DNA of 64,000 nucleotides from Diphasiastrum complanatum (GCA_029204225.1 CM055096.1:70079444-70143443); one strand, 5' to 3'. Shown: positions 39,961 through 51,693, counted from the stretch's first letter. Notes: generated by a model not told the origin, from the letters alone. Numbers and translations: made by a program.

Positions 39961-40960
39961 TGTGATTAATTGTCATGATGCAAAGGAAATCTCAAAAGAT
40001 GAAGCATGAGAGTATTGGAGTAGGTCACTAGTCAATTGGCAATCGTCAAGGCATTGGGACACCAGTGTTGTCAATTCGTTAGAATTGGAATGTGTCACTA
40101 TGACGAATGTTAAATGTCACTTATTGGATCATCAATGTATAGCCCCATCTCATTTGCCATTGTCAAATAATATAGTCACCACTTCACAAACATACAACCT
40201 AAAATTAGTTGTTACGAACAAAAAAAAATTGATATACAATTATACATGTTTCATACCACCCATGGCAAAATACAAATTTAATATTCAAAAACTTGCAATA
40301 TGTAATTGCTTCCTTAAGTTTTAAGCTTTCTAGAATACACATCAACCAATAAAGGATTTTGTACCTATTGAAAAGAAAGTGCATCAATAAATAAAGGAGA
40401 TTTTATAAACCATGATAATTTTTGTAAAAATCTACACTAGATAGTTCACCCACTAGCAAGAAGAGCTAATGACTACACAATCATTTGCCATACATGGTCA
40501 TTTTTTGTTGTTGAAAACAATCATTTTGCACCTTTCAATCAATAACAAATATGGCAACACAAATGCAAAAGGACAACAAATTGATGGACTCGACATTAAT
40601 GTGTGAAACGTCCACCACTCCATCATTTGGGATGTACCTCAATAAATAAGTTTTAGCCCCACATATAATTTTGTAAGGCTTAGGTGTCAAGCTTTGGTTT
40701 AACCTAGAAACTCCCTTCAATGCCATAAATACGAACTACCATCCACTAAATGCAACATTTTGTAGCTTCCAAGCATAAATCTAAAATACCATCTTTGATC
40801 CACTTTTTCGAATAGCCAAATACTAAATCCATTTCACTCATCTCACTTTTATCATTTTCAACCCTTTTCCCATTTACCCTAAACTTGTTTATTATTTTCC
40901 CATTTTACATTGTGAACCCATTTCACTCATTTACCTTTCTCTATGTCTACTCTTTCGTGG
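39961..40960. other. Spacer left of the intact copia element
   Basis: AT-rich, without any feature I can support. It ends at the copia insertion point in ...ctctttcgtgg. Confidence 0.4.
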
Positions 40961-41642
40961 TGTTAAAAATTCACAATTCTAGCTTGACTAGTTTTGGTCA
41001 TATGACTTGTAAATAGTTAGATGGTCATGATGTGGCTTGTCACACGTGCCAAATAGCATAGGATTCCATTCATAAGGATGTTCTCAAGTAGACCTAAGTG
41101 TTAGAACCTTTGGAATGAGTCCAAATTATGCTTAGATACAAGGGAGAAAAAATAGGAGCTATTTTTGGTAATTTTTGCATTGTTGAGGGATCTCCAAGAT
41201 TCCAACCCTAACTTGGTAGGGATGAAAGATCCACCAAAATTAGCATTAGGGATAGGTTTAGGGCTACTCATACCTGCCCAAAACCGTGATGGATCATGTA
41301 TATATAGGTGATGATATCTCACCAAAATCAATCAAGCAATTTCATGATTTTTCTCTCATAATGGTGCAATTGCTCTCTATGTTCATAATTGTTTGAGTAC
41401 TTGTGATTACTAATGATTATAGGATTGAATGTAGGTCTGGTGTACAGTACTCAGACTGTGGGAGGCCGTACTTTCACACGTGTGAAGCCTTCTTCAAGGA
41501 TTTGGGCCATTTAGTGAGGTTCAAGCATAGATTTTTGATGGATTTTGATGGTTCAACTTGTGCTAATCTTATGAAATCATAATCTATTGTTTCCCTCATC
41601 ATTTCAAGTGTTTTAGGATCCTTATTTGCTGTAATTTTTACA
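40961..41642 (+). mobile_element. 5' LTR of the intact copia element
   Basis: TGTTAAAAATTC... to ...AATTTTTACA. A TATA box (gtatatatagg, 41298-41308) marks the core promoter; transcription should start about 30 bp downstream. Short motifs such as cacacgtg (41042 and 41475) could be bZIP/bHLH sites. Confidence 0.95.
41298..41308 (+). promoter_or_regulatory. TATA box of the copia 5' LTR
   Basis: gtatatatagg, in the middle of the LTR, where the U3/R boundary is expected. The same sequence is at 46774-46784 in the 3' LTR. Confidence 0.75.
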
Positions 41643-41655
41643 TGGTATCAGAGCC
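41643..41655 (+). other. Primer-binding site, tRNA-iMet
   Basis: TGGTATCAGAGCC directly abuts the terminal CA of the 5' LTR, with a perfect match to the usual copia site. About 800 bp of untranslated leader separate it from the ORF. Confidence 0.93.
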
Positions 41656-42453
41656 TAAAGGCTGAAATGAGCTAAATCCTTGGTTTTCATTCAATTTGAT
41701 CACAATTTTTGATCTAAATCTTGTGTAGATTGGATCTTAGCATCTAGTATTGATTCTAGAACTCAAAGTGAGTCAAATACATTGGAGATTGGTGTTGTGT
41801 GACTTCATTTTCAGGTGTTTAGGTGTCTAAAACCAGAGGCAAAGTTGAATTCAATTCACATTACCAAGATAGCAAGTTTTGCTTGCTCCAAGCATTGATT
41901 TCTAAGCGAGTTTTGGAGGTGATTTCATAGAGGAGGCTTTCTAGCATTCAAGGAGAGGGAAGATCAGAGTTTTGGGAACTCTTCAAGGTTGTTCTAAGGT
42001 GTAGTAGGCACCTCCTAAAGTGATTTAGGTTCAGTCCAACCATTGCTTGACCTATGCACCAAATTAGATCAATTTTTCATCAATTTTGATCATTTTTTGC
42101 TTGTGATTGGATAGTAGATTGTGTTGCATCCTCATTAAGTTCCATTTAGATCTTTTACAAGTGATTTTGGAAGTATATTAGGTTGCTGAAATTCACTCTT
42201 GATCAGATCATTTGGAAGCTTTAATGTTCTTTATAGAAAGAGGGGCAATTCTACTAGTATTGTCTACTTCAATCAAGCAAGTGCATTGTTTCTAGTATTC
42301 TATGATTTGATTTTGTTAGAGATCATTCTTAGATATTTATAGGAAGTCTATTACTGATCTTTTCAGGTCCCTAAGAAGTGGGATAAGGTAGACCTTCAAT
42401 CAAATCAATAGAAGTAACCTTCATTTGTGTCAAGTCCTTGACTAGGAGACTAG

Positions 42454-45400
42454 ATGGCATCTATAAATGCATATCTTTTGGATACTAATGAAAGGCTCAA
42501 CAAAAATAACTATTCCATATGGAAAGTTAGAATGGAATCTATCATTATCATGCAAGATCTGATGGAAATTGTAAATGGTAAGGAGTGTGAACCTATTCAT
42601 CCTCAAGAAAAAGCCAAATACATCAAGAGGTGCAATGTTGCACTACATTGCATAAAAATGAATGTTGCAAATGAACTCTTAAGAGAGGTAGGAGATTGCA
42701 CTTCAGCTCAAGATGCTTGGGAGACTTTGCAAAAGGTCTATGAATCCAAGAACCAAACTAGAATGTTAGCTTTGAAGAATCAAATCTATAGAAGCTATCA
42801 AAAGAAAGGAGAGAGTGCACATACTTTTGTCCTAAGAGTAAAGGAATTGAACAAAGAGCTAGCCTTTATAGGTGACCCTATCAAGGATGAAGAGCTTGTT
42901 CAACTCATATTGAATGGACTAAGCTTTGAATTTGACAATTTGGTTCAGGGATATGCAATTATGGGTAAGCTACCCATACTTGAAGAACTCCAAGGCACAC
43001 TCATGGCCGAGGAATCAAGAAGGAGCCAAATGCAAGAGAGGATGGATAGGCTTTCCATCCAAGGTGGATATGACCAAGCTCTCTTCACCAAAGGCAAAGG
43101 CAAGTCCAAAGGCAAAGGATCAACATTCAAGAAGTCTACAAAGCTTGAGGATCAAGAAGGACCCCCAAAGGCATCTCCATCAACCACCAAAGTCAAGAAG
43201 GACAAATCAAAGGTGAAGTGCTACTATTGTAGCAAGATGGGGCATTATGCCTCGGAATGCTTCAAGAGGAAGCAAGATCAAAGCCAAGCCAACATGAGCA
43301 AAGAGGAGGAGGAGGAGAGTTCACATGAGGACTCTCTCATGATGTCCATATTTTCTTCAACAAGCTTCAAAGGAGAAGATCCTTGGTGGATTGACTCGGG
43401 TGCTAGTTCACACATGACTAGTAAAAGGGAGTTTTTCTCTTCTCTCTTATCTTATGATGGACCTATAAAGTCTATCTATACAGCAAATGATGAAGCTTGT
43501 AAGATTGAAGGAGTTGGTAGCATTCCCCTTTGCTTAGGATCTTCCAAAAAGATCAATATAGAAGGTGTTTTGTACATTCCTACAATAACAAAGAATCTAC
43601 TAAGTGTTGGCCAAATGGTAGACAATGGTTTCAATGTTGACTTTGGTTCAAATGAATGTTTCATCAAGAAGAAGGGTAAGATAGTGGCTAAGGGCACTAG
43701 ACTTGGCAAACTTTATAAGCTGGATGCATTTGTGGATACTAATGTTGTCATGTTGGCCGAGAAGAGCAAGATATCGACCTTTACTTTATGGCACAAAAGA
43801 CTTGGACATGTCAACTCGGGTTCCATGGAGGCTATGATCAAGGAGGAGTATGCTTTAGGCCGACCAAGGTCTATTGGGAAGGAAGACAAGGTTTGTGAAG
43901 CTTGTGCCTTATCCAAGGCACATAAGAAGGTGTTTCCTAACTCCATCACAAAGTCATCTCATCCTCTTGAACTCATACACTCGGATGTGCACATTGCTAG
44001 CACCAAATCTAATGGAGGTTCATCCATGTTTTTAACCTTCATTGATGACTACTCAAGATATTGTTGGGTGTTCTTACTTTCCTTCAAGTCTCAAGTATTT
44101 GATACTTTTGTAAAGTTCAAGTTGTTTGTGGAAAAGCATCATAATCATAGCATCAAGATTCTTAGAAGTGACAATGGTGGAGAATTCATCTCCAATGAGT
44201 TCAAGGCCTTTTGTGAGGAGGAAGGGATCAAGAAAGAGACTTCTTGTCCTTACACTCCTCAACGAAATGGAGTTGCTGAAAGAAGGAATAGAACATTATG
44301 TGAATGTTCTAAGGCTTTAAGATTAGATGCTTGTTTGCCCAAATCCTTTTGGGGTGAGTCTCTTGTATGTGCAAACTACTTGATGAATAGGGTGTCTTGC
44401 AAAGCAATTGAAGGCAAAACTCCTTATGAGATGTTGTATGGAAAGAAACCCAATCTTAATCACTTGAAAGTTTTTGGGTGTATATGTTATGTGCATGTGC
44501 CATTGGAAACAAGAACCAAGGAGGATCCATCTTCCACAAGAGGGATCATGCTTGGATATGCAAGCTCAAGCAAGGGCTACAAAGTCTATCTCCCATCCTT
44601 GAACAAATTTGTTGTTTCAAGGGATGTCATCTTTGATGAACATCATATGCATATGCTTGAAGAAGGCTCAAGTGCTCCAACAATCAAGAAGAAGATGGCC
44701 GAGGAGCAAGATCTTGGTTTTGAGGAGGAGCTCATGGAGGAGCAAGCACCAAACCCACCTATCACACCAAGGAGATCTTCAAGGGCAAAAGTGGAGCCAT
44801 CAAGGCTCACATATCAAGGCAAAGGACAGCAAGTTGAGGTTATCTCATCCACTTCTTGTGCTTTATCTAGTTTTGAAGAACCGTCTAATGTTGAAGATGC
44901 ATTGAACTCCAAAGAATGGTATAAAGCTATGTTGGATGAGTATGATGCCTTGATTGAGAATGAAACTTGGTTGCTTGTTGAGAGACCTCAAAGGAATGTA
45001 ATAGGATGCAAGTGGGTCTTCAAGCTTAAGTTGAATGCAAATGGGAGTGTTAACAAACATAAAGCAAGATTAGTTGCAAAAGGTTATGCTCAAGAGAGAG
45101 GGATAGACTATGAGGAAACTTTTGCACCCGTGGCCAAGATGGTCACAATGAGACTAATCATTGCACTTGCATCACATTTTGGATGGATTCTATGTCAAAT
45201 GGATGTCTCTAATGCTTTCTTGAATGGTTTTTTGGAAGAAGATATCTATATGGAGCAGCCACAAGGGTTCATCAAGCATGGAATGGAGAACAAAGTATGC
45301 CATCTCCAAAGAAGCATCTATGGCTTGAAGCAACCCTCGAGATCTTGGAATTCAAGACTACATTGCTATCTTATTTCACTTTCTTTTGTTCAAAGTAAAT

Positions 45401-46422
45401 ATGATCCTACTCTTTACATTAAGTTTGATGATGTTGGTATTGTACTTTTACTCATTTATGTAGATGACATCATCATTAGTGGAAATAGTGTTGATGGTAT
45501 TGAAAAAATCAAGATAGATCTATCCTTAGAGTTCAAGATGGTAGATCTAGGATGTCTTCACTTCATCTTAGGCATAGAAGTACTTAGAGGGTCTGATTTT
45601 ATCTTTATAAGTCAAGTAAACTATGCTCAAAGTCTTTTGAAGAAGTTTAAGATGGAAGTATGCAAAAGTGTTGACACACCAATGGAGCAAGATGTAAAAG
45701 TGCCAAATGAAGATGATGAAAGATCCTTCATGGACATCACTTTGTTTAGGCAAATTATAGGTTCCTTAATGTGGATCACTACAACTAGACCAGATCTTAG
45801 CTTTAGTGTATGTAGGTTGAGCCAATCCATGCAAAAGCCATTGAATATCCATTGGAAAAAGGCTAAGAGGATTCTAAGATACATCTCGGGTACATTGGAT
45901 TTTGGGATTCTATATAGAGGAGATGTGATTAACCTTCATGCATTTAGTGATTCAGATTTTGCAGGGGACAAGAGGGATAGGAAATCAACAAGTGCCTATT
46001 CAACTTTCATAGGAGAAGGTGTGGTTTCATGGCTTTCACAAAAGCAAGAAACTATATCTCTATCTTCAACCGAGGCCGAGTACAAAGCTTTGACAACCAC
46101 TACAAAGGAGGTACTTTGGATCAAGAGATTATTGGTGGAACTAAAGATCATGGATTCAGAGGAGGCACCAATCATCTACAATGACAATATATCAGCCCAA
46201 CACCTTGCATCTAACCCAATCTTCCATGCAAGATCTAAGCACATTGAGATATGCCATCACTTTGTGAGAGAAATGGTGCAAGCCAAGGAGATTGCTTTGG
46301 AGCATGTTCCAAGCAATGAATGTGTAGCTGATCTAATTACTAAACCACTTCAAAAGACACCTTTTATGAAGTTCAGATCATCACTTGGAGTGATTAGTAA
46401 AGCAATGATTGAACCAAGCTAG
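42454..46422 (+). CDS. Copia Gag-Pol polyprotein, 1322 aa, intact
   Basis: A single uninterrupted frame, starting MASINAYLLDTNERLNKNNY, the usual copia start. Domains: DUF4219/UBN2-type Gag (about 10-200); CCHC knuckle (C256, C259, H264, C269); aspartic protease with WIDSGASSHM (D314); integrase zinc finger (H447, H452, C481, C484); integrase core D511, D573, E609, with the D,D(35)E spacing; linker with SSRAKVEPSRLTYQGK (about 775); reverse transcriptase with D917 (MDVSNAFLNG) and YVDD 1002-1005; RNase H with D1166, E1207 and D1244. The products would package the RNA, copy it to DNA and insert it. Length is normal for plant copia. Gag and Pol share one frame, as in most copia elements. No defect is visible. 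Confidence 0.97.
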   Translation: MASINAYLLDTNERLNKNNYSIWKVRMESIIIMQDLMEIVNGKECEPIHPQEKAKYIKRCNVALHCIKMNVANELLREVGDCTSAQDAWETLQKVYESKNQTRMLALKNQIYRSYQKKGESAHTFVLRVKELNKELAFIGDPIKDEELVQLILNGLSFEFDNLVQGYAIMGKLPILEELQGTLMAEESRRSQMQERMDRLSIQGGYDQALFTKGKGKSKGKGSTFKKSTKLEDQEGPPKASPSTTKVKKDKSKVKCYYCSKMGHYASECFKRKQDQSQANMSKEEEEESSHEDSLMMSIFSSTSFKGEDPWWIDSGASSHMTSKREFFSSLLSYDGPIKSIYTANDEACKIEGVGSIPLCLGSSKKINIEGVLYIPTITKNLLSVGQMVDNGFNVDFGSNECFIKKKGKIVAKGTRLGKLYKLDAFVDTNVVMLAEKSKISTFTLWHKRLGHVNSGSMEAMIKEEYALGRPRSIGKEDKVCEACALSKAHKKVFPNSITKSSHPLELIHSDVHIASTKSNGGSSMFLTFIDDYSRYCWVFLLSFKSQVFDTFVKFKLFVEKHHNHSIKILRSDNGGEFISNEFKAFCEEEGIKKETSCPYTPQRNGVAERRNRTLCECSKALRLDACLPKSFWGESLVCANYLMNRVSCKAIEGKTPYEMLYGKKPNLNHLKVFGCICYVHVPLETRTKEDPSSTRGIMLGYASSSKGYKVYLPSLNKFVVSRDVIFDEHHMHMLEEGSSAPTIKKKMAEEQDLGFEEELMEEQAPNPPITPRRSSRAKVEPSRLTYQGKGQQVEVISSTSCALSSFEEPSNVEDALNSKEWYKAMLDEYDALIENETWLLVERPQRNVIGCKWVFKLKLNANGSVNKHKARLVAKGYAQERGIDYEETFAPVAKMVTMRLIIALASHFGWILCQMDVSNAFLNGFLEEDIYMEQPQGFIKHGMENKVCHLQRSIYGLKQPSRSWNSRLHCYLISLSFVQSKYDPTLYIKFDDVGIVLLLIYVDDIIISGNSVDGIEKIKIDLSLEFKMVDLGCLHFILGIEVLRGSDFIFISQVNYAQSLLKKFKMEVCKSVDTPMEQDVKVPNEDDERSFMDITLFRQIIGSLMWITTTRPDLSFSVCRLSQSMQKPLNIHWKKAKRILRYISGTLDFGILYRGDVINLHAFSDSDFAGDKRDRKSTSAYSTFIGEGVVSWLSQKQETISLSSTEAEYKALTTTTKEVLWIKRLLVELKIMDSEEAPIIYNDNISAQHLASNPIFHARSKHIEICHHFVREMVQAKEIALEHVPSNECVADLITKPLQKTPFMKFRSSLGVISKAMIEPS

Positions 46423-46427
46423 ATAGT

Positions 46428-46436
46428 GAGGAGGAG
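46428..46436 (+). other. Polypurine tract
   Basis: gaggaggag immediately before the 3' LTR, 5 bases after the stop codon; it primes plus-strand DNA synthesis. Confidence 0.85.
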
Positions 46437-47118
46437 TGTTAAAAATTCACAATTCTAGCTTGACTAGTTTTGGTCATATGACTTGTAAATAGTTAGATGG
46501 TCATGATGTGGCTTGTCACACGTGCCAAATAGCATAGGATTCCATTCATAAGGATGTTCTCAAGTAGACCTAAGTGTTAGAACCTTTGGAATGAGTCCAA
46601 ATTATGCTTAGATACAAGGGAGAAAAAATAGGAGCTATTTTTGGTAATTTTTGCATTGTTGAGGGATCTCCAAGATTCCAACCCTAACTTGGTAGGGATG
46701 AAAGATCCACCAAAATTAGCATTAGGTATAGGTTTAGCGCTACTCATACCTGCCCAAAACCGTGATGGATCATGTATATATAGGTGATGATATCTCACCA
46801 AAATCAATCAAGCAATTTCATGATTTTTCTCTCATAATGGTGCAATTGCTCTCTATGTTCATAATTGTTTGAGTACTTGTGATTACTAATGATTATAGGA
46901 TTGAATGTAGGTCTGGTGTACAGTACTCAGACTGTGGGAGGCCGTACTTTCACACGTGTGAAGCCTTCTTCAAGGATTTGGGCCATTTAGTGAGGTTCAA
47001 GCATAGATTTTTGATGGATTTTGATGGTTCAACTTGTGCTAATCTTATGAAATCATAATCTATTGTTTCCCTCATCATTTCAAGTGTTTTAGGATCCTTA
47101 TTTGCTGTAATTTTTACA
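46437..47118 (+). mobile_element. 3' LTR of the intact copia element
   Basis: 682 bp with the same ends as the 5' LTR. It differs by ggtata for ggg-ata and agcgct for agggct near 46726-46739, about 0.3 percent. The flank after it is cttgg. Confidence 0.95.
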
Positions 47119-47200
47119 CTTGGCGACTATTCATTTCTTGGTAATTTCTCTTTGCGACTATCCGCTTTTTGAAACTTGCTCTTTGTAGTCCTGGCGCCTT

Positions 47201-47540
47201 GGCCTTATAGGCACTACCCACAAATTTGGCCCTAGTGTGCTATCCAGGGCATCACATGGCATGGGCAGGTGCAATGAAATGCCCAGTGTAAATTTTGTTT
47301 TTTGTGGGCCTCAAATAGTTTGTGATTTTGTTCAATTTCATGCACACGCAATGCCCAGGCCTCAAATTTTTCACAAGCCTCCATAGTTACATGCACACAC
47401 ATGCATGTAGAGATATTAGTTATATCTTAATGTGTATGTAGAATGGATAAGAACTACCAAAAACTTATGGGCCAAAATCATAGATGCCAATGTGTGATTG
47501 TCGTTGCATTGGGGCCAAAGTGGGTAGTGCCTACAAGATG
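47201..47540. mobile_element. Possible MITE with ~28-bp inverted ends
   Basis: ggccttataggcactaccca (47201) and the sequence to about 47232 is inverted at 47511-47538 (ggggccaaagtgggtagtgcctacaag). The arms share the core taggcactaccca...ttggcc with few mismatches and lie about 280 bp apart. No ORF inside. Target-site duplication was not confirmed. Confidence 0.4.
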
Positions 47541-47591
47541 CAAGCGTGACATGGGTAGATCTAGTTGCAATAGAAACTCTAGAACATGGTA

Positions 47592-48344
47592 AATAGCAAG
47601 TTAGCTCTCTCTCCAATGGAACTAGGTCTCAAATTGTCAAAGGACCAGTGTCGTCAAACAATTCAAGAGAAGGAGCAGATGCATGAGTATCCTTACCACT
47701 CTATTATAGGATCTCTTATGTACGTCATGATCTGTACCAGGCCAGACATAGATTTTGCAGTCAACTCCCTAAGTCAGTATATGGCCAACCATGGTGTGAC
47801 ACATTGGAAGGCTCTTATCATAATCATGAGATATCTTCGAGCTACTATGGACTTTTGCATTTGTTATGGATCAGTCGACAACGACAAACTCAATTTACTC
47901 ATTGGTTTTACAGATGCAACTTGGGCAAGAGATGTAGACACTCATAAATCCACTTTCAAATTTATATTCTTTCTCAACAATGGTCCAATTTCCTGGAACA
48001 GTTGCAAGCAATCTTCGATAGCACTATCTTCTACAAAATCAGAGTATATTGTAGCCTCTCAAGCTACAAAGGAAGCAATTTGGTTGAGAAATGTACTTTC
48101 AGATATCAGTCTGAATCAATATGCTTCGACATCATTATTTTGTGATAATCAAAGTGCCATTGCCTTGTCAATCAACCCTAGATTTCATTCTAGGAGTAAG
48201 CACATTGAACTGAAGTATCACTATGTCAAAAGCAAAGCTCTTGACAAAGAGGTCAGATTGCAGTACTATCGAATGCAAGATATGACAATGAATATTTTTA
48301 CTAAAGCATTATGGAAGCACACAAAAAGTTCTATGCAGAATTAA
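47592..48344 (+). pseudogene. Ty1/copia RT end and RNase H fragment
   Basis: About 250 residues open to TAA 48342-48344. Motifs: YHSIIGSLMYVMICTRPDIDFAV, cut here to its core GSLMYVMICTRPDI; FTDATWARDVDTHKST (RNase H); ALSSTKSEYIVAS, where the usual Glu of the S-T-E-A-E-Y motif is Lys; DNQSAIALSINPRFHSRSKH. The 5' end lacks a gag start, so this is the 3' part of a truncated element; the frame being open may mean it is not old. The catalytic Glu to Lys change argues against activity. Confidence 0.85.
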
Positions 48345-48386
48345 GTTTGAAGGTCAAGGCATTCACGAATCCAGATTAAGGGAAAG

Positions 48387-49240
48387 TGTTGGATTATTCT
48401 CCTTCCTACTAATCGACCAATCATTTTTTTTAAAATCTTCATCCGACTGTTTATCCAGTTCTACGGATTTTCTTGTGATTTACACAATCTGCAGAATTAC
48501 AAGTGTTTTTACACAATTTGTAGAAATATACGGAGTTTGACAACAATGTCGTCTCTTTTGCATTTTTCGCCTGTCAGGAATTTCGAGTCAAAATTGAATG
48601 TCGCGTTTTTCACATTTTCAAAGTGCCCTAAAATTAAGGAAATGACTTTACTGAAGACCTGCGTATTTTTTGCCCTTCATGATTTTCTCTCACTTCGACA
48701 TTTTCGCTTTTCCCTGATGGCAGTTTACATTCATTTTTGCAGAGTGACAATTTCACTCATTTACAATTATGGCGATTGACGCCTCTTATCAACAATTAAT
48801 TTCTAAGAAAGAACTGGATGAATGCCAGCGGATTCCAGCCAACTGGCAATCACATTTGACGACGTAATTACTTAGTATAAATTAGTTGTTCATACATCTC
48901 ATTATCGTGCTGTGAATTGTGAAGGAGTTGAGTGTTATTACACGACACTTCCTGCGCTCTTATCAAGCAGATCATTCATGACCAGAAAGTATTGTAGTTA
49001 GCTCTCTATCAAGCTTTCAAGCTTGAACTCTCTTGAGCATTCTAGCTCAATCTTTAGAGTTTATTTTAGAGTTTCTATTGCGCTACTGCTTATTAGCAGA
49101 GTTGCTTATTTCAGACTTATTCTCAGTTACTCAGAGATAGCTTAGAGTGCATGGTTTCGATCCGCTATTACTTGCGCTCATTTGCATCTGATTTGTTTTC
49201 TTACTAAATCAATCAAACTTCTTATTGCGTTCAGTACGTG
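48387..49240 (+). mobile_element. Probable 3' LTR of the copia fragment
   Basis: Follows a purine tract (aagggaaag, 48378-48386) and starts TGTTGGATTATTC. A TATA-like agtataaattag is at 48876. The right end is not certain; a TG...CA end near cagtacgtgtca (49238) would give about 850 bp. Confidence 0.5.
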
Positions 49241-49451
49241 TCAGAATGTATGCATCTCTATAATGTTTTTGTAACTGATAGAAATTGTCTGAGAATTCAA
49301 TGCTTAATGTTTGGCTATGTAATCACTTAGTTTCTAGCGATTTCAAGGTTAGTTACTAAAGATTGAACGTGATTTCCATCACTATTGTTTTGTTCAATAT
49401 TGATAGGCATAGTCATGCATTGGAAGTAGGAAGTTTCCGCTATTCCATTAC

Positions 49452-49775
49452 TCACCTATTTCTAACAATAAATGGATTAGAGACATCATTGGGTGGAGAA
49501 TTAGTCCTTTCTTCATCAAAGAGTACATATGTACTCACACTGATCTTCTTAATTGCATTATCAATAGAAGCAAGCTCTATATTAAGTGACTTCACTCTCA
49601 AAACATAGGAATGAGCACTCTCTTCTTTAGCTCTATAGCTTTGCATTACTTGGTTTTTCAAAGTGAGTATTCTTGAAATATTCTTGGAATCATAATTGGA
49701 TTTGAGTGTCTTCCAAGCCTCTTGGTCTGAGTCACATCCTCCGACCTTTCTCAACAATTCATTTGACACATTCAC
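49452..49775 (-). pseudogene. Ty1/copia gag fragment
   Basis: Minus-strand frame with NVSNELLRKVGGCDSDQEAWKTL and LTLKNQVMQSYRAKEESAHSYVLRVK, shortened here, closely matching the UBN2-type region of the intact element's Gag (about residues 70-150). It lacks the N-terminus and everything after; the LTR at 49827 begins 50 bp away. Confidence 0.8.
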
Positions 49776-49826
49776 CTTGGTACAATGGAAGGCAAGATTT
49801 GCTCTTCTTTTTATTTAGGTTAAGTT

Positions 49827-50937
49827 TGTTGGAATTTTAATTCCACTTCAAACTTCCAAATCCCATTCGATCCAGTTGCCTATGTATCTATTACTTACTA
49901 TTTTATTCAGGTATCCACAACAAAGTCCTAGACCTGGTTATTTACTTGAAAACCTACTACCGATGAAGAACCTACAAAAGTACACATTAGTTCAAGATAG
50001 GTTCGACACTCCAAAAGTCAGTCAAAAACAATTGTCAAAGAGTCACCACTTCGATAGTCGACAATCCCTTGACTCGACAATTCTTCAAGAAGTCGACATT
50101 CGACACTCTTCTAAAGACATTGAAATCTCGGAAGACATTCAAATCTAACGACTGTAGATCATGTCTCAAACTATCGTTGCTAATATTGAGACTTCATGTT
50201 TGGTTTATTGTACGATCAACTCACAGGTTGACGTGTGATAGAGTAAATGCGTCGTGTATATATGGATAAAGTTAGATGCACATGCACAATTAGCTAGATG
50301 TATTGATCTACCAGATCACTGTATCGCATCAATAATGCATTTGTTGAGAGGCCCTAGAATTATTATTGTTCAACTCTAAACTATTCTTCTAGGCTTGTAT
50401 ACTTTTAAGTAGATTTATTTACATCAATCTCATGTACATTTGCACGTCTTGTTTTTCAAATCGACAAATATTGGAGGCCCTAAAATTATTATTGTTCAAC
50501 TCTAAACTATTCTTCTAGGCTTGTATACTTTTAAGTAGATTTATTTACATCAATCTCATGTACATTTGCACGTCTTTTTTTTCAAATCGACAAATATTGT
50601 TTGAATGATTATTGTTGCTTCTACTTGTGATTGTGAATCGAATGCTATGTATTATCCTTGTGTGTCTTATTGACTGAGTCGAAGTGCAAAATCATGGCTA
50701 TCCTTGACGCATTTGAAATATGTAACTATGGTTGTCTAAGACACCCACTAACTCATCAGTTAATTGATTAGACAGATGGTTCTTAACACATTGCTCTTCT
50801 CCCACTAGTCTTTCGCAGTGCTAATTGAACATGATAGTTCGATAGTGTCTCTTGACACTCCAGAACATGATAGTTCGATAGTGTTTCTTGACAACTCAAA
50901 CTATCATCCATCATTTAGCACTTTCATTTTTCCAACA
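49827..50937 (+). mobile_element. 5' LTR with perfect inverted ends
   Basis: 1111 bp, starting TGTTGGAA and ending TTCCAACA, followed one base later by TGGTATCAGAGC. It contains a 126-bp tandem duplication (50350-50601) and a 36-bp tandem duplication (50827-50898). The gag downstream is of Ty3 type. Confidence 0.8.
50350..50601 (+). repeat. 126-bp tandem duplication within the LTR
   Basis: Units start ggccctagaattattattg (50350) and ggccctaaaattattattg (50476) and are almost identical through tcaaatcgacaaatattg, so the duplication is recent. Confidence 0.92.
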
Positions 50938-50938
50938 A

Positions 50939-50950
50939 TGGTATCAGAGC
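50939..50950 (+). other. Primer-binding site, tRNA-iMet
   Basis: TGGTATCAGAGC, one base after the LTR end. Confidence 0.85.
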
Positions 50951-51693
50951 TTGTGTTGATTGTCAAAACATTTTGAGTTGATTTTCTTTTCTTGACACAA
51001 GGAGCAATTGTCTTCTAGAATTTGACTCGCTAGTTGATTCAATGGTGATGAACTTCACATGTGAATGTATTGCTTGAAGATGATAATATTTGAAGTTTTG
51101 CAATTTTGTGAGCAAAATTGGTAGAATTTCGAATTGTTTAGATTGCATGCATGTCAATTTCCTATTTTGAAGTACTGTACTTGCATGGAATGTCTGCATG
51201 TTGATTCTCAGATTGATTTTGACATGCATGAGTGGTTTAGATCTATTTTGAGTGGTTATACGCATGTACTCTGACTAATAGATACAAAACTGAATTTTAT
51301 AGCTGACAATTTCTATAGAACTTGATTTTACGTAAAATTCCGTATTTGTGAAAAAGCAGTTTAATGTCGCATGTCTTGCATGCCTGATAGACATTAATGT
51401 AGTAAAATTAAGAATCAAACAGCGGATCGAATTTTCGATTTCGATTGGTTAATAACTGATAGTGGTTTTTTACGAATTTTTAGAAAACGTAAAAACTTTT
51501 AATAAAAATTAATTGTGCAAAAACTCAAATTTTTTAGTTTTTTCTAGTTTCTTGTAATATCTATGAAATTGACTAAAAATAGTGATTTGACCATGGTGGA
51601 GTCAATTTCAGTCGGTTTGGGTCAACTGTACTTCACTATGAGTTAATCTGATATTAACTAAATTTAGTAATTTCCAGGATAGATATATCGAGA

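Larger units (their letters stand above)
40961..47118 (+). mobile_element. Complete Ty1/copia retrotransposon, structurally intact and young
   Basis: 6158 bp: 5' LTR 40961-41642, primer site 41643, one 1322-aa ORF 42454-46422, polypurine tract 46428-46436, 3' LTR 46437-47118. Both LTRs are 682 bp and by eye differ at only two positions (near 41250 and 41262 of the 5' copy). Flanking pentamers are cgtgg and cttgg, a target-site duplication with one mismatch. Every catalytic motif of protease, integrase, RT and RNase H is present. This is the only copy in the window that looks able to transpose. Confidence 0.96.
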
